NCBI RefSeq assembly: GCF_026016325.1
Contig: NZ_CP087203.1
Location: forward strand, 3,534,001 to 3,598,000
Source: Pseudomonas sp. B21-056
Lineage (GTDB): Bacteria > Pseudomonadota > Gammaproteobacteria > Pseudomonadales > Pseudomonadaceae
Direction of reading: 5' to 3'
Length of the DNA stretch: 64,000 nucleotides
The position numbers were made by a program, and so were the translations under genes. Shown in pieces: positions 9,436-18,325 of this stretch (positions within the stretch are counted from its first letter, which is position 1; each line of letters opens with the position of its first letter). Below the pieces are notes generated by a model that saw only the letters and a list, made by a program, of their open reading frames with translations, made no database searches and was not told the origin of the DNA.

Positions 9436-9715
9436 GGCGGTTCTCTCCCCAATCATTGGTTATTTTTATGGCAGATGAGGTCGTAGCGCAGGCAATGATT
9501 TTATGTGAATTCATTCTGTATACAGACTATGTACAACAAAAATACATGTCAATAACAACCTTGGTACCTGCATCCGACTGAAACGTTCGAGCAGAATTTT
9601 CAGAAAACCAAGACCGGATTGCTGGACCATCTGAAGCGCAAGATTCAGCAGGTCGAGGACTTTGCCTACAGTGGATGGGGGGCGTTGCTGATATCTGATC
9701 TGACGCAGATCAAAT
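9436..9715. other. A/T-rich gap with palindromes, no clear gene
   Basis: This gap holds the chemoreceptor promoter region, a perfect 10-bp palindrome CTGTATACAG (9516-9525) and a hairpin GATCTG-ACG-CAGATC (9697-9711). A stretch from about 9540 to 9690 stays open in one frame on each strand and could be a gene remnant, but I recognise nothing in it. Confidence 0.4.
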
Positions 9716-9803
9716 GTGGGAGCGAGCCTGCTCGCGATAGCGGTCGTGCATCCAACATTGATGCTGACTGGCCCGACGCCATCGCGAGCAGGCTCGCTCC
9801 CAC
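9716..9803. repeat. REP doublet
   Basis: Two head-to-head REP arms with a spacer of about 40 bases, upstream of the SDR gene. Confidence 0.9.
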
Positions 9804-9959
9804 AGGGATTGGCGCTAAGTAAAGGATTGATTACATCAAGTATCAACTCAAGTACCAGATCCCCCGTTTATCAAACCCAAGCGCATCAATACCCTGATCT
9901 CAACCAACGCCCACACCGGCGCAGCGGTTTTCACCCAACGTGATCAGGAGTCAAAAATC

Positions 9960-10694
9960 ATGAGTCTCAACAAAACCGTCATCATCACCGGCGCCTCGAG
10001 CGGCATCGGTCTGGGTCTGGTCAAGGCGTTTCTGGATCGGGGTTACAACGTGGTCGGCAATGCCCGTTCCCGCGCGGGCCTGGAGGATACCGCCGGCCAG
10101 CTCGGTCACTCGGCACGTTTCATCGGCATGGCCGGCGATATCGCCGACCCTGCGACCTCGACCAACCTCGTCGCCAAGGCCATCGAAGCATTCGGCGCGG
10201 TTGACGGGCTGGTGAACAACGCCGGGTTCTTCCTGCCCAAACCCTTCGTCGAATACAGCCCTCAGGACCTGGAGTCGTTGCTGGACACCAACCTCAAGGG
10301 ACTGGTCTACGCCAGCCAGGCGGCTGCCGCGCACATGATCAGTCGCCGGCAAGGCTTCATCATCAACATTTCCGCCGCAGTGGCCCTGCAACCGAATATC
10401 CAGGTGCCGGCAGCGCTGCCGGTGTTGATCAAGGGTGGTGTCAACCAGATGACCCGTGCCCTGGCCCTTGAACTGTCGCCGTACAACATCAAGGTCAACG
10501 CCGTCGCGCCCGGCATCATCGACACGCCGATGCATGACCCGGCGCACCGCGAATTCCTCAACAACCTGGCCCCGGCCGGCCGTGTAGGCAGCATCGGGGA
10601 AATCGCCGAGGCCGTGCTGTATCTGGCCGGTGCCGATTTTACGACCGGCGCGGTACTGCCGGTGGATGGCGGGATGAGCACGGGCAAGTGGTAG
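9960..10694 (+). CDS. SDR-family protein lacking the catalytic tyrosine
   Basis: 244-aa short-chain dehydrogenase/reductase fold. The Rossmann cofactor motif GASSGIG (11-17), NNAG (86-89), Asn in the DTN segment and the C-terminal PVDGG are present. Ser138 of the active site and Lys158 are there, but the Tyr of YxxxK, expected four residues before Lys158, is Pro154 (AALPVLIKGG). The protein may bind NAD(P) without normal SDR catalysis, or use another residue. The start has CAGGAG 8 bases upstream. The gene is isolated between REP doublets. Confidence 0.85.
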   Translation: MSLNKTVIITGASSGIGLGLVKAFLDRGYNVVGNARSRAGLEDTAGQLGHSARFIGMAGDIADPATSTNLVAKAIEAFGAVDGLVNNAGFFLPKPFVEYSPQDLESLLDTNLKGLVYASQAAAAHMISRRQGFIINISAAVALQPNIQVPAALPVLIKGGVNQMTRALALELSPYNIKVNAVAPGIIDTPMHDPAHREFLNNLAPAGRVGSIGEIAEAVLYLAGADFTTGAVLPVDGGMSTGKW

Positions 10695-10712
10695 AAGCCC
10701 CATTGTTTCCCT

Positions 10713-10800
10713 GTGGGAGCGAGCTTGCTCGCGATGAGGCCCTACCAGTCGGGAACTTCGTTGCCTGACCCAGCGCCATCGCGAGCAAGCTCGCTCCCAC
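10713..10800. repeat. REP doublet
   Basis: Two head-to-head REP arms of the GAGCTTGCTC variant, between the convergent SDR and TonB-receptor genes. Confidence 0.9.
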
Positions 10801-10816
10801 AGGGATTGCACTTGCT

Positions 10817-12964
10817 TTAGAGGGTATAGGAAATGCCTGCCTGTACGGTTCGCGGTGCGCCCGGGTAGGCGTAGACGTTGCCGAAGGCGCCTTCCTCGTA
10901 GTCGGCGTCGAACAGGTTCTTCAGGTCCAGGTTCAGGCGGATCCGTTCGTTGACCTTGTAGTAGCCGAGCAGGTCGACGACTGTGTAGCTGTCCATCGAG
11001 AACGCATTCGCCGCGGTCTGGCCGGCCCGCTCATCCACGTACTTGGTCCCTACCCCCAGGCCCAGACCCTTGAGGCCGCCGTCCTGGAATTCGTAGACGT
11101 TCAACAGGCTGAAGGTGTTCTTCGGCACGTTCAGCAGACGGGTGCCGCTGGGGATGCTGATGTCCTTGGTCACCTCGGCATCGACATAAGCGTAGCCGCC
11201 GATCATGCGCCATTCCGGCGTCAGGTTGCCCGCCACGTTCAGGTCGAACCCACGGCTGCGCACTTCGCCTGCCGCCACACTGAAAGTCGAATCCACGGGA
11301 TCAGCGGTGAGCACGTTGCGTTTTTCGATCTGGTAGATGGCGGCATCGACACTCAACTGACGATCCAGCGCTTCCCATTTGATACCCATTTCATAGGACT
11401 TGCCCTTCTCCGGCTTGAAGCCGTTTCCTTGTCCCTCACGGCTGGCACCGGTGTTGGGTTTGAAAGAACGGGCGGTATTGGCGTAGACGGCCACCGTATC
11501 GGTCAGATCGTAGGTCACGCCCAGGCGCGGGGTTACGGCGCTGTCGGTTACGTTCCAGTTCCTGCTGCCAGGTGGATCCTGCGGGACAAACGTTTCGTAC
11601 TCATGCTCAAAGCGCTCGAAACGCGCGCCCGCCAACAGCTTCAAACGCTCGGTGACCGCCACCTGATCCTGGACGAACACGCCGAACGTCTTGAGGTTTT
11701 CCTGATCATCGGTAGGCGTACGGGTCAGTGCCGGGCGGGGCTGGCCATACACCGGATTGAAGATGTCGATCGGGTAGGCGCCAGTCCCGGCGGCGGAACG
11801 CTGGATGATGGATTGGTACTGGTAATCCTCATACTCGATCCCGGTCAACAGCGTGTGTTCGAACCCGCCGGTTGAGAAATGCCCGGTGAGGTTGAGCTGC
11901 GTGTCGCGGTCGGTCCATTCCAGTTTGCGGTAACTGAAGTTACGACCCAGGGTACGCCCGTCGGCCGCGATGCCGTTGCCTTCCACCGCGTTGCCCTGCA
12001 AGGTGCCGTCGAGCCACTGGGTACCGCCGGCCAGGGTCCAGTCGTCGTTGAGCATGTGCTCGAAACGCACCTGCAGCATGTTGTTGTCATTGTGCAGTTT
12101 GCCGGCGTCTTTCTCGCCGAAGAAGGTATCGCGGGAGGCCGTGCCACGTTGACCGGCATAATGCGTCAGGCCACGGTCCAGCGGGTGGTTGTTGCGCATG
12201 AAATCGCCTTCGAACGTGAGGCGAGTGGTGTCGTTGACCTGCCAGGACACCACCGGTGCGACGCCGTAACGCTCGGTCTCGACGTGGTCACGGAAGGTGT
12301 CGCCGCCCTCGCCTATCACGTTCAGCCGATAGGCCAGACGCCCCTCGTCATCCAACGGCCCGGACGCATCCAGCGTGCCGCGACGCATGCCCTGGTCGTT
12401 GAGCTGGCTGCCCAGGGTCACCGTGCGTTCGGCCAGCGGTTGCTTGGACACCACATTGAATGTGCCGCCCGGATCGCCACGGCCGTACAGCATGGTCGCC
12501 GGGCCACGCAACACTTCAAGCCGCTCAATGGTGTTGGCGTCGGGCATGTTCGGGTAGCCACGGTTGATCGGGAAACCGTTGCGGTAGAACTCCCCGGTGG
12601 TGAAGCCGCGCACCGTGAACGTGGTCAGGCCCTGGCCGCCGAAGTTGTTGGCCCGCCCCACCCCGCCCGCATAATCGAGGGCATCCTGCAAACGCGTGGC
12701 ACCGAGGTCTTCCACCACGTCGCGGGACACCACGCTGATGGATTGCGGGGTTTCATGAATGGCAGTGTCGGTGCGCGTGGCGCTGGCCGAACGGGTGGCG
12801 TGATAGCCGTGGACGGGGCCCTGCGCGGTTTCACTATCCGAAAGCCCCACGATGTCCGTGGCCTGCAACTCCAACGGCGCCCGGTCCGGGGCAGTGGGCT
12901 CATCTGCCCAAGTGGAAACGGAATAAGCCTGAAGCACACACAGTGAAACGAGAATCCGACGCAT
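10817..12964 (-). CDS. TonB-dependent siderophore receptor
   Basis: 715-aa outer-membrane receptor. A signal peptide (about 1-20) is followed directly by a short stretch and the plug (about 65-180, with ETPQSISVVSRD and the VLRGPATMLYG motif). A 22-strand barrel then ends in an aromatic-rich strand (GISYTL). No N-terminal signalling domain is present, so it is not a FecA-type transducer. It probably imports a ferric siderophore; the ligand is unknown. A Fur site would be expected upstream, but only a very weak A/T-rich match lies near 13045-13070. No sigma/anti-sigma or synthesis genes adjoin it. Confidence 0.9.
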   Translation of the reverse strand: MRRILVSLCVLQAYSVSTWADEPTAPDRAPLELQATDIVGLSDSETAQGPVHGYHATRSASATRTDTAIHETPQSISVVSRDVVEDLGATRLQDALDYAGGVGRANNFGGQGLTTFTVRGFTTGEFYRNGFPINRGYPNMPDANTIERLEVLRGPATMLYGRGDPGGTFNVVSKQPLAERTVTLGSQLNDQGMRRGTLDASGPLDDEGRLAYRLNVIGEGGDTFRDHVETERYGVAPVVSWQVNDTTRLTFEGDFMRNNHPLDRGLTHYAGQRGTASRDTFFGEKDAGKLHNDNNMLQVRFEHMLNDDWTLAGGTQWLDGTLQGNAVEGNGIAADGRTLGRNFSYRKLEWTDRDTQLNLTGHFSTGGFEHTLLTGIEYEDYQYQSIIQRSAAGTGAYPIDIFNPVYGQPRPALTRTPTDDQENLKTFGVFVQDQVAVTERLKLLAGARFERFEHEYETFVPQDPPGSRNWNVTDSAVTPRLGVTYDLTDTVAVYANTARSFKPNTGASREGQGNGFKPEKGKSYEMGIKWEALDRQLSVDAAIYQIEKRNVLTADPVDSTFSVAAGEVRSRGFDLNVAGNLTPEWRMIGGYAYVDAEVTKDISIPSGTRLLNVPKNTFSLLNVYEFQDGGLKGLGLGVGTKYVDERAGQTAANAFSMDSYTVVDLLGYYKVNERIRLNLDLKNLFDADYEEGAFGNVYAYPGAPRTVQAGISYTL

Positions 12965-13242
12965 CGCACAACCCTAATGGAAAAACACCGACCGTCTCCG
13001 GACGGCCGACAAGAATGTGTCGCGAACGATACAGCAACTCATTCCTGTTTGATATGCATTCCTATTAACTCTTTCTCTACTGCATGCGGTCAGCCTCCGC
13101 TGAGTACGAGCGATTCCTCTTCTATCCAACGGAAAAACGTCTGGCATGGAATGGCATACGGTTTGCCCCATTTTTGTCCCATACACCTAAGCATTCACCC
13201 TCTCCAGTAGTGATCTGCTTCATGATTAGATTGGGCACTCTC

Positions 13243-13425
13243 CTACACCACGGAAAATATAGTGTGGTCGCCGGTGTAGAAATTCCCCATCTGCTGCTGC
13301 CACGCTGACTCATACACATTTATCCAGCCCATGATATGTGACAATTTAGGAAACAGCAGCTTAGGCCAGTAACGAACCGGCAGTTGGAGCAATCCCGCGC
13401 TGGCGGCAACAATAAGTCCAACCAT
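13243..13425 (-). CDS. Small membrane protein, 60 aa
   Basis: Short gene with a good ribosome site (AAAGGAAA, 6 bases before ATG). The N-terminal hydrophobic segment (VGLIVAASAGLLQLPVRYW) is a single membrane helix; the rest is amphipathic with several Trp and Tyr. It begins 11 bp after the stop of the lipoprotein gene on the same strand, so the two are probably one transcript. I do not recognise a family. Confidence 0.5.
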   Translation of the reverse strand: MVGLIVAASAGLLQLPVRYWPKLLFPKLSHIMGWINVYESAWQQQMGNFYTGDHTIFSVV

Positions 13426-13436
13426 AGGGGTTTCCT

Positions 13437-13919
13437 TTAATTCACCGCACTGGGATTCGCAGCACAATCACTTACACGGTTAGCTATTGTTTCGAGAGCA
13501 GTGTAAGCATTCTCGGGGGTCCCATAAGCTGATGCCATTAGCTCAAAAGCTGGACCATTTATCCCTGCGTTCGTCAGACGCTCAAAGCGATATTCGCTTC
13601 CACGCACAGACATTGCAAATGCAACGTAATTACTGAACTGAAGAGGTGCGTACACTTTTCCACTCGCCTTGGCCACACCATCAATCGCTACTGGACTGCC
13701 AGATAGGCCGTCAACCTCAGCTTGCATACAGGAAAGAACACGTGAGACTTCCGCAACTGGACGCTTAAACGTAATGGACTTAACGATTGGATAACCGTCC
13801 CCCCCTGTCCCGGTGACGACACCCGGTTTGGCAGCTAACGCAGTGGAAACTGTTTTAGTACCACAGCTAACCAATAAAGACGCGACTACTACACCAAGTA
13901 CGACCCGCTTCCAGCTCAT
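13437..13919 (-). CDS. Predicted lipoprotein of unknown function
   Basis: 160-aa protein with a lipoprotein signal: a hydrophobic helix, then LLVSC, giving Cys19 as the lipidation site. The mature part has one Cys pair (CMQ near 69 and CAAN near the end). No family is recognised. It lies 39 bp downstream of the abortive-infection gene and just upstream of the small membrane protein, all on the minus strand, in an A/T-richer stretch. Confidence 0.65.
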   Translation of the reverse strand: MSWKRVVLGVVVASLLVSCGTKTVSTALAAKPGVVTGTGGDGYPIVKSITFKRPVAEVSRVLSCMQAEVDGLSGSPVAIDGVAKASGKVYAPLQFSNYVAFAMSVRGSEYRFERLTNAGINGPAFELMASAYGTPENAYTALETIANRVSDCAANPSAVN

Positions 13920-13958
13920 ATCCTTTCCTCAATTGCTCGCGCGTAAATGAAAATAGAA

Positions 13959-14798
13959 TCAGCTAGCGACCTTTGAGACTCGTTCGTCCCAGGTTTCAAG
14001 AATGAACGCAGCGATGGTATGCGCTGCGTGCACGGCTAACCGAGCGTGTCTAGGTTTCAGCCTATAAGGACGCTTTCCGGGACCATGGGCCGAACTCCCG
14101 TGAGTACGCAGGGCACCGATCCCGTTCACTGTAGCCATGAGTCCGCTAATAATCTCCTGGAGATCTCGCTCCTCTACAATTGAAGCATCAAGGCCCAAAT
14201 CAGTTTTAACGACCTTCCATACCGCCTGAAGATCTTGCTTGGCTGGCATTGAAAGATGCGAGTGTTCCTCAATATAAATTTTGAAAATGGTTTCTAGTAT
14301 ATTGCACGCAGCAGAGACGGCTTCTCTTGGGCTTGCCGTGACATTCTTCAGTGCTCGATCAAATTCAAAATCAATGACCTCTAAGCTCCGGGCCTTAACC
14401 AATTCTGCCAGTGATTTCGTTGCGATGCCTTGGCCATGAGTAAGAACCCCACCAGAGCTATATGAGAGTCCAGCACGGGCCAATGCTTCCTTGATCCTAC
14501 TTACTCTAGCCTTCTGCGCCTCAATGGCTGCTTCGGGTTGCCAAAGGGCCGCATTGGGCTCAGGAGCTTCTAAATATTTCTCAACGATTCGCCCAATGAT
14601 CGAAAGCGCCCGGTCTCCACTCTCTTTGTTGATTCGCCTGAGCCACTCAAGAGCCTTCACAGCTTTACTTCCATCGGGCGGGTCGCCGGGAGCCTCAGCG
14701 TACATAAAAAGGCTATCCAAGCTTGCGTGAGTCTCAGTCTCAGATACCGTATCAGCGATTACAGCAAGGACATATGCGGGAACTGGAAGCGTATTCAT
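13959..14798 (-). CDS. Abortive infection family protein (Abi_C-like)
   Basis: 279-aa soluble, mostly helical protein. The C-terminal third has LRTHGSSAHG followed by basic residues and a final helix (HARLAVHAAHTIAAFILETW), which matches the Abi_C-type domain found in phage abortive-infection and related proteins. The N-terminal half (about 1-130) is charged and unlike known domains to me. It sits 80 bp downstream of the TIR-domain gene on the same strand. A defence role is inferred from domain type and pairing. The ribosome site is weak. Confidence 0.7.
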   Translation of the reverse strand: MNTLPVPAYVLAVIADTVSETETHASLDSLFMYAEAPGDPPDGSKAVKALEWLRRINKESGDRALSIIGRIVEKYLEAPEPNAALWQPEAAIEAQKARVSRIKEALARAGLSYSSGGVLTHGQGIATKSLAELVKARSLEVIDFEFDRALKNVTASPREAVSAACNILETIFKIYIEEHSHLSMPAKQDLQAVWKVVKTDLGLDASIVEERDLQEIISGLMATVNGIGALRTHGSSAHGPGKRPYRLKPRHARLAVHAAHTIAAFILETWDERVSKVAS

Positions 14799-14878
14799 AT
14801 ACTAGCGTCTCGACCAGAAGGTAAGGGCTCTGAACTATCATTAACTGTGTAAAGGGTATGGCTATTTGTTCTGATCAA

Positions 14879-15652
14879 CTAGTCATAACTGGCTAATAGA
14901 TCGTCATATGCTTCGATCATACAGTGAGCCTCTTGCCACTTGTTGTGCATTGAAAGCAGCGCATCCAGAACGTGAGCTCCTGTCCTCATGGCCTTACCAA
15001 TACCCCAAAGCAGATAATCCAGTGTTACCACTGTATTACCAACCTCAAAAGCATAGGTATTATTGATCGGCGCGTGACTGGGAAATTTTTGATTAGCACG
15101 GTCAACAGCTTCAGCTAAACGAGCGCTCTTGTGCATCAGTGAAAAATGCTGATGAGCTTTATTCTGTTTAGAAAGATCCTCTAAGGCATCCTTCATGACA
15201 GATAATTCATGCCTAAGCGCTTCCATTTCAGCGTCAGCGGGTCTGTCAAGAGGCGTTGCCGGGCCAAGGGATCGAAGTAGAAGCTCAAACATGCGCTTGT
15301 AAGAAGTGGGGTCCGTGAAGTCAGCATAAAACTTCCCTTTAAGAAAACCCGGCAACGCAACTTTTTGCACCAACAATGGGAGGACAACCACCCTACGCTC
15401 TTCGATTTCTCGGTTGGACGCGATCTCCAACTCTCTTTGGACCCAAACACTACCAATAGAGTGTTCGCTTAGAACCGCTACCACGAAATCTACTTCATCA
15501 AGACCCTCACGAATTTTCCCTATCAAAGAGTCACCGATATTTATTTCAGCTTCATCTATCCAGACTGAATGTCCAGCTTGGCGAAGATCACTCGCAAGAC
15601 GTCTTGTAAATGGCTTGTCTGCATGATTATGGCTTAGGAACACCTTACTCAT
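14879..15652 (-). CDS. TIR-domain protein
   Basis: 257 aa. Residues 1 to about 130 form a TIR domain: KVFLSHNHADK at the start, a central DFVVAVLSEHS strand, then SVWVQRELE, where the Glu matches the catalytic Glu of NAD-cleaving TIR domains. A coiled-coil stretch (about 135-165) and a helical C-terminal part follow; that part is probably a sensor or oligomerisation region and has no family I recognise. A GGAGG site lies 7 bases before the ATG. It is the first gene of the putative TIR/Abi operon. Confidence 0.8.
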   Translation of the reverse strand: MSKVFLSHNHADKPFTRRLASDLRQAGHSVWIDEAEINIGDSLIGKIREGLDEVDFVVAVLSEHSIGSVWVQRELEIASNREIEERRVVVLPLLVQKVALPGFLKGKFYADFTDPTSYKRMFELLLRSLGPATPLDRPADAEMEALRHELSVMKDALEDLSKQNKAHQHFSLMHKSARLAEAVDRANQKFPSHAPINNTYAFEVGNTVVTLDYLLWGIGKAMRTGAHVLDALLSMHNKWQEAHCMIEAYDDLLASYD

Positions 15653-16070
15653 CGTCTAGCCTCCATTAAATTACTCTCCAAACCATGTCTTCTTACTTCA
15701 ATCCACCTACAGGTTTAGCATACATCTCAGATTGGGCCTAGAAACCTATAGAGAGCAAGCAATACGTTTATGTCGAGAATAAACATACAGTTTGCCCGTA
15801 GCATCTTTCATTTTTTAAGCTCGACAGAAAGGGAATCCTAAATGGATAGCACATAGCCACGATTAATGCCAGAAAGTAAATTTCCTGAGCCGTCAGCAAA
15901 ACGGCTCCGTATGCTAGCCTCTCGGAAAACTTGAAGCCATTCTGGGACAAGCGGCATCCGACGACATATCAACTAAAGGGAAAGTCCTATTTTCTCCTAA
16001 CACCCCTGGAAAAACAGCGATAACCAATTGATTAGAAATAAATTTCAGCCCCTTCTATCGCACATATTTT
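15653..16070. other. A/T-rich gap upstream of the TIR gene
   Basis: About 420 bp, visibly A/T-richer than the surrounding chromosome, holding the TIR-operon promoter region. A 60-codon open frame (15768-15950, minus) has no ribosome site or family and is probably chance. I see no integrase, tRNA or direct repeat that would mark an island end. Confidence 0.4.
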
Positions 16071-16145
16071 GTGCGAGCCTGCTCGCGACGAGGGCCCCCG
16101 GCCGATATTTACATCGCCTGACGACCATCGCGAGCAAGCTCGCAC
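16071..16145. repeat. Shortened REP doublet
   Basis: Two inverted arms reading GTGCGAGCCTGCTCGCGA, which lack the GGGAGC part of the usual REP arm. The spacer is GC-rich. Confidence 0.8.
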
Positions 16146-16170
16146 AGAGTCATGACTTAACTGATCGGTA

Positions 16171-16449
16171 CTATTCCAAGTCAGAGGCCATCGCATGCAA
16201 TCGGCGACCAATGACATCAAGCAGATCGCACCCATCGCGCAAGGGAATGGCCAGTACTTCGGCAAAGTCATGCAGGATCACTGCATCGCTGCTGATCTCC
16301 GAGCGCATGGCCAGATTTTCCAATAGTTGTGTCACTGCGGCGATTCGATAAGCCGCCGTATCGTGCAACACATCCAGCGGCGCCTCGGTGTCGATCAATA
16401 GAGCGTGGTAGTTGTTTTCGATCCCAGTGATGGGCATGTAACGATTCAT
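16171..16449 (-). CDS. Small helical protein (DUF3077-like)
   Basis: 92-aa protein made of an N-terminal strand region and two or three helices (AAYRIAAVTQLLENLAM, DAVILHDFAEVLAIPL, CDLLDVIGRRLHAM). Size and layout recall the short DUF3077/DUF6124-type proteins common in Pseudomonas, which have no known role. AAAGGAG lies 8 bases before the ATG. It is preceded by about 240 bp of hairpin-rich sequence on the same strand, which suggests control at the RNA level. Confidence 0.6.
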   Translation of the reverse strand: MNRYMPITGIENNYHALLIDTEAPLDVLHDTAAYRIAAVTQLLENLAMRSEISSDAVILHDFAEVLAIPLRDGCDLLDVIGRRLHAMASDLE

Positions 16450-16505
16450 GGGTGAAGCTCCTTTAGCAGTTCAATTAACCACCAACCTCACTTCCACATG
16501 AAGGT

Positions 16506-16688
16506 GGCAGCCGTACGCAGGTGTGGAAGACCGGGGCTAAAGGAACCCGGCGCACCCTAAAGTGCCCCGCGCAAAGCTGCCATAACGCGGCGATGTTGAC
16601 ACAAAAAGCGGTCAACATCAGCTCATGGACGCTTAGCGCCTTTAGCTAGAGAACGGACTTCCACATCCGGTCGCTACATCGGTAGCGA
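16506..16688 (-). promoter_or_regulatory. Hairpin-rich leader upstream of the 92-aa gene
   Basis: In minus-strand order it holds: a 7-bp stem TCGCTAC/GTAGCGA (16671-16688); a perfect 9-bp stem GATGTTGAC/GTCAACATC (16592-16619); and a module closed by GGCAGC/GCTGCC (16506-16581) that contains two smaller stems (GCAC/GTGC and CCGGG/CCCGG), each with TTTAG in its loop. ACTTCCACAT occurs at 16490 and again at 16657. The 330-bp gap has no gene. This reads as a structured RNA leader or small RNA; the class is unknown. Confidence 0.5.
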
Positions 16689-16777
16689 CGAACAGAATTT
16701 AGCGGCGAACCCCATCACCGTACAGTCAGCGAAAGACGTCACAGCCTGCGGGAAACGTCCGAGATTCCGACCAACTC

Positions 16778-18190
16778 TCAAACAGCTTCATTCCTATGTT
16801 CCGCCCGCCCCGCCAGCGACGCCTCTTCGATCCGCCGGAAAAACGTCTGCGCCCGAATATCCTGGACGAAAGCCACGTTCAGCCGCAGCCAATCGCATGT
16901 CTCCCTTGCCGGCATGAAACTGGCGCCTTGAGAGAGCTGGACCTGCGCTTCACGGGCGATCCGCTGGACCCGTTCACTCTCCACATGCCGGGGCCTGGCC
17001 CACACGAACAGGCCTCCGCTGGGTTCGGCGAAGACCTCCCAATGCGCCTGGTCAAGCTGACGGAGCGTGCTTGCCATCTGCTTGTTCAAACGCTGGCGCA
17101 GGCGTTGGAGCAACTTGCGATAAGCGCCATTGGCGAGCAGTGTCGCCACGACATTTTCCGCCAACAGCGAGCAGCCTATGCCGGTCACCATCTTGACCTC
17201 GGCCAGCCGGTTGATGATGTCAGGTTGGGCGACGACATAGCCGATGCGCAGCGAACTGGACAGTGTCTTGGAAAAACTCGCCAGGTAGATCACCCGGTCC
17301 AAACCATCGAGGGTCGCCAGGCGGGAGGTCGGCCCGTTCTGGAAGTCGGCGTAGATGTCGTCTTCGATGAGGCGAAAATCGTGTTGGTTGGCCAGTTGCA
17401 GCAGACGATACGCGACACTCGGCGCCAGGCTGGTGCCGGTGGGGTTCTGGTACATGCTGTTGATGAAGAAATAGCTCGGCTTGTGCTGCCCGAGCAGGCG
17501 CTCCAGGCTGTCGATGTCCGGGCCTTGGGGGCCTCTCGGCACTGCCAGGGTCCTGACCCCGTGCAGCTTCAGCAGATTGAACAGATTGTAGTAGCCAGGG
17601 CTTTCCACCAGGACCAGGTCACCGGGCTTGAGGAGCGTGCGCACCAGCAGGTCGAGGCCATGGCTGGCGCCTTGGGTGGTGAGGATCTGCGCAAGATCGG
17701 CGTGTATGTCGATCAGGCCCAGGCGTTTCTGGATGTGCTGGCGTAGAGGAACGGAGCCCAGCGGCGTGCTGTAGTTGAACAGTGCATGGCTGTCGCTGCG
17801 CACCACCTGGCGGATGGCCTGGCCCAGATCGGTGTCGTCGCGCCAGGTGTCGGGCAGCCAGCCGCAGCCAAGCTTGAGCTGCGTGGACTCGTTGTCGAAC
17901 AGCGTCCACGCCCCCTCACCCGTTTCAGCACCCGGTTCCTTGGACCGGGACACCTGTTGGGCGACAAAGAAACCCGATCCATGCCGGGACTCCAATACTC
18001 CGCTGGCGACCAGTTGGTCATAGGCCTTGATCACACACGATAGGCTGACGGCATTTTCCTGAGCCAATTGCCGGATGGAAGGCATTCGGGCACCGGGGCG
18101 GATGTGGTGGCTGCTGATCCAGCCCACGAGCTGACTCATCAGTTGCCGGGTCATGGGCTCGGCGGCATTGCGATCGATGTTCAGGTCCAT
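16778..18190 (-). CDS. MocR-type regulator (GntR HTH fused to aminotransferase)
   Basis: 470 aa. An N-terminal GntR-type winged helix (about 1-75: RPGARMPSIRQLAQENAVSLSCV) is joined to a fold-type I aminotransferase domain (about 115-450). The PLP lysine lies in SFSKTLSSSLRIGYV. MocR proteins use PLP or PLP-amino acid adducts to sense their ligand. It is divergent from an MFS gene 136 bp away, so the exporter is the likely target. It could instead regulate a PLP or amino-acid pathway elsewhere. Confidence 0.88.
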   Translation of the reverse strand: MDLNIDRNAAEPMTRQLMSQLVGWISSHHIRPGARMPSIRQLAQENAVSLSCVIKAYDQLVASGVLESRHGSGFFVAQQVSRSKEPGAETGEGAWTLFDNESTQLKLGCGWLPDTWRDDTDLGQAIRQVVRSDSHALFNYSTPLGSVPLRQHIQKRLGLIDIHADLAQILTTQGASHGLDLLVRTLLKPGDLVLVESPGYYNLFNLLKLHGVRTLAVPRGPQGPDIDSLERLLGQHKPSYFFINSMYQNPTGTSLAPSVAYRLLQLANQHDFRLIEDDIYADFQNGPTSRLATLDGLDRVIYLASFSKTLSSSLRIGYVVAQPDIINRLAEVKMVTGIGCSLLAENVVATLLANGAYRKLLQRLRQRLNKQMASTLRQLDQAHWEVFAEPSGGLFVWARPRHVESERVQRIAREAQVQLSQGASFMPARETCDWLRLNVAFVQDIRAQTFFRRIEEASLAGRAEHRNEAV

Positions 18191-18325
18191 GCTGGGCGCC
18201 CTTGAAGTGTTTCCAGATTTCGAGCGAACAGTTAATCACAAAATCCCTCGGCCTGTTTCTTGTTCCTGTGGGGCCCGGCGGTGATAGTCCAGAGACGCTT
18301 ACTCAACGACTCCCGGGGAACACGC

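Noticed and set aside
9516..9525. CTGTATACAG palindrome as another GntR operator
   Set aside because: It is outside the hydroxyproline cluster and differs from TCGTATACGA at both ends.
13045..13070. Possible Fur box before the TonB receptor
   Set aside because: The best match to the 19-base consensus is poor; not listed as a feature.
15768..15950. 60-codon minus-strand frame upstream of the TIR gene
   Set aside because: No ribosome site, no clear membrane or domain pattern, and A/T-rich sequence where chance frames are common.
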